A stretch of DNA of 15,750 bases from the NCBI GenBank assembly GCA_947165615.1, contig CAMVBD010000002.1, positions 1 through 15,750 on the forward strand, read 5' to 3'. Position numbers and translations under genes: made by a program. Shown one piece after another: positions 7,963 to 12,640 of this stretch; position 1 is the stretch's first letter, and every line of letters starts with the position of its first letter. Under the pieces are notes generated by a model. That model was not told the DNA's origin. It was given only the letters and a program-made list of their open reading frames with translations, and did no database searches. This DNA comes from an uncultured Clostridia bacterium (GTDB taxonomy: Bacteria > Bacillota > Clostridia > Oscillospirales > Acutalibacteraceae).

Positions 7963-8751
7963 TCAGATTGCTTTCCAATAGGTCAGCAGGATATTCTGCC
8001 AACCGTCGCAGCAGGTGTACATGATCAGATCGGCGGTCACGGTCCCGGCAACGCTGTAACCATCACTATCAAGAATATCCGTTCTGGTGTTGGTCCCATA
8101 GCACACACAGTTGCAGACGTATTTGCCGACGCCGCCGTCCGCGTTGGCAACAAAGGCGACGTCGCCCTTTTGCACACAGTGCAGCGTTGAAAATCCCTGA
8201 TTGTTATGATCCGCCACCACGGGCATCACATCTCTGAACCAGAAGTACGCGGCGCTGTCTGACGCGTCCACGATCCTTTGGACGTCGTCAATGCCGAGTC
8301 TTGCAAAATGCAACGGGACGCTGATCCCGACGGAAGGAATGTTAAGCCTGCCGGCCGATCCGTATACCGTACTTTCAGATACCGCCGCTTCCTTTTCCGG
8401 CGTTTCTTTCTCTGTCGGATGGATTTCCGATTCCTGTTTTTTTGTCAACGGTTCTGTCGGTGGCTCCGTCGGCGCTTCTGTGGCCGCGAGCGCTTTTGTC
8501 GTTGATGCTGCCGTGGTCCTTTCCGCCGCAGTTGGTATCTCTGTTGTCATTTCTGCCACGGCCGTTTCCTCGGTGGTCGTTTCCGGCGGCACAAAGGGCA
8601 GGTTGCCGACAGAATATGCTTTCGTTTCCGCTCCTTGGGTAAAAGATGGATCCGTATCCGTTCCGGTGATCAGGTGCGGATTGTATCGCAGACAGCCGCA
8701 GAGCAAGACAGCCGAGAGCGCGGTGGCGATTACCGGATAAACTGTTTTCAT
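7963..8751 (-). CDS. Lipoprotein with C-terminal sortase-like domain (262 aa)
   Basis: A hydrophobic leader ends in LLCGC, a lipobox-like site with Cys20 as the likely lipidated residue. Residues about 55-125 are a Thr/Glu/Pro-rich linker typical of wall-spanning stalks. From about 130 a sortase-like fold follows: GRLNIPSVGISVPLH at 134-148, DHNNQGFSTL with candidate catalytic His182, and IMYTCCDGW with candidate catalytic Cys247 in the TLxTC position. Sortases are transpeptidases that join surface proteins to wall or to each other. The usual catalytic Arg a few residues after the Cys is not seen; the sequence reads WQNILLTYWKAI. Lipid anchoring is also atypical, as sortases normally have a transmembrane helix. 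The enzyme may be divergent or inactive. AAGGAGG precedes the ATG, 15 nt after the ArdA-like gene. Confidence 0.7.
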   Translation of the reverse strand: MKTVYPVIATALSAVLLCGCLRYNPHLITGTDTDPSFTQGAETKAYSVGNLPFVPPETTTEETAVAEMTTEIPTAAERTTAASTTKALAATEAPTEPPTEPLTKKQESEIHPTEKETPEKEAAVSESTVYGSAGRLNIPSVGISVPLHFARLGIDDVQRIVDASDSAAYFWFRDVMPVVADHNNQGFSTLHCVQKGDVAFVANADGGVGKYVCNCVCYGTNTRTDILDSDGYSVAGTVTADLIMYTCCDGWQNILLTYWKAI

Positions 8752-8766
8752 TTTCTTCCGACCTCC

Positions 8767-9924
8767 TTACTGCTGCAAATGCAAACCGGGTTCCGGATCG
8801 AGCTGATCGAGTACTGTTTTTACGTCTTGTCCAGTGGAGGAGCAGAGCAGACCGCTCTCTATGAATATGCCGCCTTTTTGCTCAGCGTAGTATTTTCCGA
8901 AGGCGTCCATATCCAGGAATCCCCACAGCTCCATATCAGCGTGATACTCATCTCCTGCTTCCAGAACGTAATTGCTAACATCTCTGTACGTTTGCTCAGG
9001 GATAAGGTAGAGATCGTCTATATGGTCAGCGAGGATGGAGATATTTTCCGCAGTCGACGCGCCGGTATGACGGGCCAGCAGAAGAAGGAAGTCCGTATTC
9101 TCGTAATCCATTCCGTCCAGACGCTTTATGACTTCATTCATGGCAAGCAGCCCTTCCGATCGGTTGATCGACTCATACAGCTGGCCGACAAGCCCTGCGG
9201 AGCCCTGTTCCAGTGTAACGTCGCAATCTGAAAGTTCTCCGGCGCCAAGCCTGCGGACCGCCTTATTGATCGCGGACTCTTCTTCCGGAAGAAAAAGAAG
9301 TTCTTCCTTCCCGTTGAAGGACAGCATCGCAGTCATTTTGCTTTCTGGGCAGTCGTAATACGGCGGGAAAGCTGTACCGTCGTATTCGGGGACAAATTCC
9401 ATTTCCCGGTCAACGAACAACAGGCCGTGTTCGGTGAAGCGTCCCGTACCGGAGGCAATGAGGTCTCTGCCGATCCTTTCATATTCTGCCGTCTGTTCCG
9501 GTGTTTCATTTTCGCGCGTCGGGATTGCGCCTGTCGTGTTCAGCGTATGCGCTCTGCCGATCTCGGCGAAGCTGCCGACGTTGGTGATCAGAGAATACCG
9601 GTTCAGATTGCAGGTCAGATTGATCAAATCTTTCAGATCCGTCATTCCCTCCGCTTTCATCCCCTCAAAAAAAGCGTTTGCTTCACCCTGATCAAATCCG
9701 TCCATTCTTCGCGCAAGGTAGTTCAATGCGTCAAGATCAAGCATCTGACCTGTCAGAGCTTCGAGCTCTTTCGGGAACGTTACCTCCGCCACTTCAATTA
9801 CCGCATGGCTCGGCGGCGTACCATAGAGGTCCGTCAGGTTTTCCTTCAGCTCTCTTTCCCTGCATGGCAAACTGAATACGACGGATTTACCCATACGGCT
9901 TGCTTTGATTTCAATGGAGGCCAT
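8767..9924 (-). CDS. ArdA-like antirestriction protein, internally duplicated (385 aa)
   Basis: This is a second, divergent relative of the gene at 1591-2895. The first module (about 1-200) shows LDLDALNYLARRMDGF, then DLKDLINLTCNLNRYSLI, VGSFAEIGRAH and YERIGRDL, the layout of ArdA proteins. The second module (about 205-380) repeats it: LLAMNEVIKRLDGM, LLLLARHTGASTAENISIL, LIPEQTYRDVSNYV and MDAFGKYYAEQ. The protein is therefore a tandem duplication about twice the length of a typical ArdA. It is acidic overall, as expected of a DNA mimic, but its C-terminus (DPEPGLHLQQ) lacks the Gly/Met tail of several neighbours. The ATG at 9924 has AAAGGAG about 10 nt upstream. A terminator-like hairpin ends 28 nt before the start and no promoter lies between, so expression seems to need read-through. 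Confidence 0.72.
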   Translation of the reverse strand: MASIEIKASRMGKSVVFSLPCRERELKENLTDLYGTPPSHAVIEVAEVTFPKELEALTGQMLDLDALNYLARRMDGFDQGEANAFFEGMKAEGMTDLKDLINLTCNLNRYSLITNVGSFAEIGRAHTLNTTGAIPTRENETPEQTAEYERIGRDLIASGTGRFTEHGLLFVDREMEFVPEYDGTAFPPYYDCPESKMTAMLSFNGKEELLFLPEEESAINKAVRRLGAGELSDCDVTLEQGSAGLVGQLYESINRSEGLLAMNEVIKRLDGMDYENTDFLLLLARHTGASTAENISILADHIDDLYLIPEQTYRDVSNYVLEAGDEYHADMELWGFLDMDAFGKYYAEQKGGIFIESGLLCSSTGQDVKTVLDQLDPEPGLHLQQ

Positions 9925-9951
9925 ATTTTATCCACTCCTTTCGGTTCAAAG

Positions 9952-9991
9952 AAAAAAGCCCGGTACTGCGGATGAGAAAGCAATACCGGGC
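9952..9991 (-). terminator. Intrinsic terminator or attenuator between AIM24 and ArdA-like genes
   Basis: Read on the minus strand, an 8-bp perfect stem (arms GCCCGGTA at 9984-9991 and TACCGGGC at 9958-9965) with an 18-nt loop is followed by six T. It lies just after the AIM24 stop. Only 28 nt separate the T-run from the next start codon, with no promoter-like sequence, so it may be a conditional terminator rather than a transcript end. Its stem is nearly the same as that of the hairpin at 11,516-11,562. Confidence 0.85.
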
Positions 9992-10013
9992 AGGAAACAG
10001 TTATTCATTTGTA

Positions 10014-10802
10014 TCAGAGAGGGAACGAAGCGGACAGCGGCGTTTTATCCACAGGCGCCAGCAGCACCTTACCGGTTCCACGATAGACGTTGACGAGCCC
10101 TTCGCCGGAGGCCGCCGAGCCGATCAGCGTTTTGCCGCTGCGTTCCACGGTAAAATCAAGAGAGCTGGACCAGGCAATGGCAAAGTTGCCGTCCACCTTC
10201 AGCACGTCATTCTCCAGAACGATCTCGATCAGCTCCTCACGGGGACAGGCAGATTCGATGGCCAGGATCCCGTTGCCGGAGATTCCGAGGTTGAAGAGGC
10301 CTTCGCCGCCCGCGACAGCCGAGCTCAGATTGGACCGCATTACCGCCTTATGTGTCAGCCGGGATTCGCAGGCGAGGAACAACCCGTCATCCAGAACGAT
10401 CGTGCCGTTCCAATCGGACGTATCCAGCAGGATGATATGCTTGTACGTGGGTTCCAGCACCAGCGTTCCGCTGCCGGTATATTCGGGCTTGATGGCGCTT
10501 TCACCGGTAACCTTTCCACGGAAAGTTTTTCCGATCAGATCTCCCATGCCTTTGACGCCGGTGGTGGAGAAGACATTGCCGGCCATCCACTGCATTGCTC
10601 CGGCCTGACAGATGATGCCGGATGTGCCAACGTCACAAACCAATTGGCGCTTGCGGACGTTCATCTCGTTGCAGAAGAATGCTGTCTGCGCCGTTGCCGG
10701 CGTCACGCTCAGATCGCGTTTGTACTCGACGATCTGAAAGGCTCCTTTCGCGTCCACGATGCGAACATCGTCGTTGTTGGTGAAATTGTTGATCTGAATC
10801 AT
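10014..10802 (-). CDS. AIM24 family protein (262 aa)
   Basis: The sequence fits the AIM24 family, a beta-sandwich fold related to the tryptophan RNA-binding attenuator protein (TRAP) superfamily. Visible features are QAGAMQWMAGNV in the first third, AVAGGEGLFNLGISGNG in the middle and GSAASGEGLVNVYRGTGKVLLAP near the end, with the repeated Gly-rich turns usual for this family. The family's bacterial function is not established; the yeast member is needed for mitochondrial organisation. The length of 262 aa is usual. The ATG at 10802 is preceded by AGAAAGGAAG and lies 22 nt after the tandem RHH gene, so they are co-transcribed. A terminator-like hairpin follows it. It has no signal peptide. 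Confidence 0.85.
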   Translation of the reverse strand: MIQINNFTNNDDVRIVDAKGAFQIVEYKRDLSVTPATAQTAFFCNEMNVRKRQLVCDVGTSGIICQAGAMQWMAGNVFSTTGVKGMGDLIGKTFRGKVTGESAIKPEYTGSGTLVLEPTYKHIILLDTSDWNGTIVLDDGLFLACESRLTHKAVMRSNLSSAVAGGEGLFNLGISGNGILAIESACPREELIEIVLENDVLKVDGNFAIAWSSSLDFTVERSGKTLIGSAASGEGLVNVYRGTGKVLLAPVDKTPLSASFPL

Positions 10803-10824
10803 TTTGTATCTTCCTTTCTTCTGA

Positions 10825-11343
10825 TCACATGGTCATACCGAAGCCCTGGTCTTCATCCTCGGACGCATCGAAATCCGCGTCGAAATCCGCGTCAACTTCA
10901 TTCGGATCGAGGGCTTCTTCATCGGCGGCGGAAGCGGGCTCAAAACCGTCCGAAACAGCGGTTTGCGCGTCTTCGTCGGGTTCTTCTTCCATACCGGTGT
11001 TTTCGTCCGAAACAGCCTCAGACTGGGCTTCCAACTCGTCCTGTTCCCGCTGGAGTTCGTCTTCGATCAGCCCGATCACAAACTGCCGCTGCGTCATGTT
11101 GTTTCTCTGGAGGTAATCTTTGATCCGCAGATAAAGATCTTCCGGGATCTGAAACGCGAGGGTTCTTGTCTTTTCCATTGTGGTTCCTTCTTTCATGTTG
11201 ATTTTTGGGTGAAGCTCATCCTGCAGGGCCATGGTAACAAATTCGGCCATGGTCATTTCATGAGCGTCGAGATACTGTCGGACCTCCGCATGAAGATCGG
11301 CGTCGATCTTCACAGTCAGTCCTTTCTTTTCGGCGTCAGCCAT
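10825..11343 (-). CDS. Tandem ribbon-helix-helix DNA-binding-type protein with acidic tail (172 aa)
   Basis: Two ribbon-helix-helix-like units lie in one frame. The first is GLTVKIDADLHAEVRQYL...MTMAEFVTMALQDEL (about residues 8-45). The second is TRTLAFQIPEDLYLRIKDYL...MTQRQFVIGLIEDELQRE (about 60-100). RHH proteins bind DNA as dimers and often act as operon repressors or relaxosome components. The rest is Asp/Glu-rich low complexity ending SEDEDQGFGMTM. The start at 11343 is preferred because AAAGG lies about 10 nt upstream; ATG at 11349 is too close to that site. An internal ATG at 11178 has a good AGAAGGA site, so a shorter 117-aa product with only the second unit is possible. It overlaps the upstream 43-aa gene by 8 nt. 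A regulator of this operon is likely but inferred. Confidence 0.8.
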   Translation of the reverse strand: MADAEKKGLTVKIDADLHAEVRQYLDAHEMTMAEFVTMALQDELHPKINMKEGTTMEKTRTLAFQIPEDLYLRIKDYLQRNNMTQRQFVIGLIEDELQREQDELEAQSEAVSDENTGMEEEPDEDAQTAVSDGFEPASAADEEALDPNEVDADFDADFDASEDEDQGFGMTM

Positions 11344-11467
11344 TTTCATCCGTCCTTTCTAATATTGATCTGATCGCGGCTTCCACAATCACTTCGACCG
11401 GGAGCTCCGTCTCCGCGGCGTACAGAAGAAGGTCTTCCGCGAGCGCCGTCGGGATTTCGATATCCAT
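11336..11467 (-). CDS. Small RHH-like peptide (43 aa)
   Basis: The peptide begins MDIEIPTALAEDLLLYAAET and continues LPVEVIVEAAIRSILERTDENG. A short beta strand followed by two helices is the plan of a minimal ribbon-helix-helix domain, and the ELPVEVIVEAAIRSIL segment resembles the second helix of the units in the following gene. An AGGTGACGCA site precedes the ATG at 11467, and its TGA overlaps the start region of the tandem RHH gene, which supports translational coupling and a real gene. A small hairpin (ATCCC-GCAG-GGGAT at 11,481-11,494) sits just upstream of the ribosome binding site. It could act alone or with the tandem protein. The RHH call is by pattern only. Confidence 0.62.
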   Translation of the reverse strand: MDIEIPTALAEDLLLYAAETELPVEVIVEAAIRSILERTDENG

Positions 11468-11515
11468 TGCGTCACCTGTGATCCCGCAGGGGATTCCTTT
11501 CTTTTTTTTTGCAAT

Positions 11516-11562
11516 AAAAAAAGCCCGGTGTCGAGAATCGTTTTGATTCGTAACACCGGGCT
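11516..11562 (-). terminator. Intrinsic terminator or attenuator after the first operon gene
   Basis: On the minus strand the arms AGCCCGGTGT (11,553-11,562) and its complement (11,522-11,531) enclose an inner GAATC/GATTC stem, and seven T follow the outer stem (the last base pairs overlap the T-run). It lies 13 nt after the stop of the 54-aa gene and about 50 nt before the next start, with no clear promoter between, so partial or regulated read-through is likely. Confidence 0.85.
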
Positions 11563-11575
11563 GATTGCTGAATAT

Positions 11576-11740
11576 TTAATTGTGTGCTTGCGATTGCAGG
11601 TATTTTACGCCGCGCTCGTAATCTTCCTCTGATATGGCATGTCGCTCATGGAAGGCGTCGAGCATTTGCAGCTGACGCTCTATGATCATGTTTTTCTTCT
11701 CTTCGGCCGTCATCTCGCCGAATGGGTTTTCTGTTTTCAT
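11576..11740 (-). CDS. Small SHOCT-like protein, first gene of the operon (54 aa)
   Basis: The protein reads MKTENPFGEMTAEEKKNMII, then ERQLQMLDAFHERHAISEED and YERGVKYLQSQAHN. The second part (a helix, then ISEEDYERGVKYL) resembles the short C-terminal (SHOCT) type helical domain, where a leucine-rich helix is followed by I-S/T-x-E-E-Y/F. The function of such domains is not established; they are thought to mediate oligomerisation. GAGAGG lies upstream of the ATG at 11740. It is the first gene after the promoter at 11,803-11,831, with a 5' leader of about 55 nt, and is followed at once by a terminator-like hairpin, so it may be made in excess over the rest of the operon. Confidence 0.7.
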   Translation of the reverse strand: MKTENPFGEMTAEEKKNMIIERQLQMLDAFHERHAISEEDYERGVKYLQSQAHN

Positions 11741-11802
11741 GTTCCTGTTCCTCTCTGCAGGGGAAGGAGATATGACATCCGTTCCGTCTGTTGTTTTATC
11801 GG

Positions 11803-11831
11803 ATTATATCAAAAAACAGGACGGGATGCAA
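11803..11831 (-). promoter_or_regulatory. Near-consensus promoter of the element operon
   Basis: On the minus strand TTGCAT (11,826-11,831) and TATAAT (11,803-11,808) are 17 nt apart, and TGA directly before the -10 makes it an extended -10 element. Transcription should start near 11,796, about 55 nt before the 54-aa gene, and run into the element. No other promoter as good was seen for the genes to its left. Confidence 0.85.
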
Positions 11832-11867
11832 GGAGAAAGAATCGTCTTGCCATTTCTTGGAGAGAGA

Positions 11868-11905
11868 ACACAAACTTTTATCAAACAGGACACAAACATT
11901 TCATA
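11868..11905. repeat. Two direct repeats, 22 bp apart, near the element end
   Basis: ACACAAAC occurs at 11,868-11,875 and again at 11,890-11,897, each followed by a T-rich segment (TTTTATCA and ATTTCATA). The start-to-start distance of 22 bp is two helical turns, so the same DNA face is presented. They lie about 80 bp inside the putative attachment site, where integrase arm sites or excisionase sites often lie. Role is inferred. Confidence 0.45.
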
Positions 11906-11970
11906 AAAATTTTGTCAGAACCGCCGTAAAAACATGGCAAAAACCGGATGAAATTCCTTTATTTTTTGGC

Positions 11971-12010
11971 TTCGGTGGTTCGAATCCACCTTGTCGATGC
12001 GAAACATCGA
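11971..12010 (+). other. Candidate attachment site: isolated tRNA T-arm with following hairpin
   Basis: A perfect T-arm, stem GGTGG and CCACC around loop TTCGAAT, lies at 11,974-11,990 on the plus strand, preceded by CTTC as in the nearby tRNA-Tyr. No D-arm or anticodon arm precedes it; the upstream bases are AT-rich element sequence. Elements that insert in tRNA genes leave such 3' fragments at the far end, and the orientation fits an element lying to the left. Against this, the bases after the T-arm (TTGTCGAT) match no acceptor strand I know and no CCA is encoded. A 6-bp inverted repeat (TCGATG/CATCGA) at 11,994-12,010 follows. An alternative junction is the 3' end of tRNA-Tyr at 12,104. 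Confidence 0.4.
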
Positions 12011-12047
12011 TGAAACTGACGCAAAAAATGACCCCTCAAAAACGTCA

Positions 12048-12072
12048 AAAGCCCTTGCTACGCAAGGGCTTT
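12048..12072 (-). terminator. Terminator of the tRNA operon
   Basis: A 10-bp perfect stem (AAAGCCCTTG and CAAGGGCTTT) with a 5-nt loop lies 32 nt downstream of tRNA-Tyr. On the minus strand the stem runs into a short T-run (four T ending at 12,047). The A/T-ended arms mean it could also stop transcription on the plus strand. Confidence 0.8.
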
Positions 12073-12103
12073 CCGTCCAAACATTTAAATAGATCGGACG
12101 TCT

Positions 12104-12188
12104 TGGTGGGAGAGAGTGGATTCGAACCACTGAAGTCGTCGACAACAGATTTACAGTCTGCCCCCTTTGGCCGCTCGGGAACTCTCCC
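12104..12188 (-). tRNA. tRNA-Tyr (anticodon GTA)
   Basis: The acceptor arms GGGAGAG and CTCTCCC pair fully, followed by discriminator A and an encoded CCA. The anticodon loop CTGTAAA gives GTA (plus-strand 12,152-12,154). A long variable arm (about 13 nt, TGTCGACGACTTC) is as expected of bacterial tRNA-Tyr. The T-arm has AGTGG/CCACT around TTCGAAT. It is the second gene of a two-tRNA operon, 13 nt after tRNA-Thr. Its 3' end faces the element, so it is a possible integration target. Confidence 0.97.
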
Positions 12189-12201
12189 ATATTCAATTAA
12201 A

Positions 12202-12277
12202 TGGAGCTGGTGGACGGACTCGAACCCCCGACCTGCTGATTACAAATCAGCTGCTCTACCAACTGAGCTACACCAGC
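12202..12277 (-). tRNA. tRNA-Thr (anticodon TGT)
   Basis: The acceptor arms GCTGGTG and CACCAGC pair fully, with discriminator T and encoded CCA. The anticodon stem GCTGA/TCAGC encloses TTTGTAA, giving TGT (ACA codons). The D-arm GCTC...GAGC is normal. The T-stem GGGGG/CCGTC has one G-G mismatch and one G-T pair, slightly imperfect but tolerable. It is the first gene of the tRNA operon. Confidence 0.96.
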
Positions 12278-12307
12278 AAATCATTGTCACACCAACAAGC
12301 AAGGAAC

Positions 12308-12336
12308 AATATAACACACTTTTTTGACGGAGTCAA
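12308..12336 (-). promoter_or_regulatory. Promoter of the tRNA-Thr/tRNA-Tyr operon
   Basis: On the minus strand TTGACT (12,331-12,336) and TATATT (12,308-12,313) are spaced by 17 nt, 30 nt upstream of tRNA-Thr. This is close to the sigma-A consensus, as expected of a stable RNA operon. Confidence 0.85.
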
Positions 12337-12586
12337 GTCTTTTTTTTCTTTTTTAAAAACTTTTCGGACTTTCCGCTCTCCCTCCGGTGGGGGTGCGTTC
12401 CTTGTCCGCCGGGCGCCAAGCGTGACATTGTCACGGCAGAGAAAGAGAAAGAGTATATAAGAAAAAAAGAAAAAAATATATACAAGAACGAGAATAGAGA
12501 GTAAAAAAAAGAGAAAGAGTGAAAGTTGTAAGAATGAGAATAAGAGATAGAGCAAGGAACAGAGACAAGAGATACCGGCGGCGATG
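12337..12586. other. Gene-free stretch with a palindrome and a purine-rich tract
   Basis: No convincing gene was found between the tRNA promoter and the transporter terminator. The stretch holds a T-run and A/T-rich segment (about 12,337-12,360), a GC-rich segment, the palindrome CGTGACA-T-TGTCACG at 12,421-12,435, and then about 140 bases (12,437-12,577) made almost entirely of A and G on the plus strand. Short open frames here are low-complexity products of that composition. Confidence 0.6.
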
Positions 12587-12609
12587 AAAAAGCCCCGCGT
12601 ATGCGGGGC
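12587..12609 (-). terminator. Terminator of the GPH transporter gene
   Basis: On the minus strand GCCCCGC pairs with GCGGGGC around a 4-nt loop (ATAC), followed by five T (12,587-12,591). It lies 32 nt after the transporter stop. Confidence 0.88.
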
Positions 12610-12640
12610 GACGGGGGGAGGGTCGAAAGGACCGGGTCAT

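Noticed and set aside
9972..11123. A 383-codon open frame on the plus strand
   Set aside because: It is antisense to the AIM24 and RHH genes, which have clear family motifs and ribosome binding sites; its product is low-complexity (Arg/His/Gln-rich) with no recognisable domain.
11639..11929. Plus-strand frames near the element end
   Set aside because: They oppose the 54-aa gene and its promoter and lack coding features.
12167..12460. A 97-codon plus-strand frame across the tRNA genes
   Set aside because: It runs through the reverse complement of two tRNAs and their promoter; GGRTRTPDLLITNQLLYQLSY is the familiar false protein made by reading across tRNA genes.
12268..12640. Minus-strand frames rich in Leu, Phe and Ser (95 and 69 codons)
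   Set aside because: They are translations of the purine-rich tract read on the opposite strand and have no ribosome binding site.
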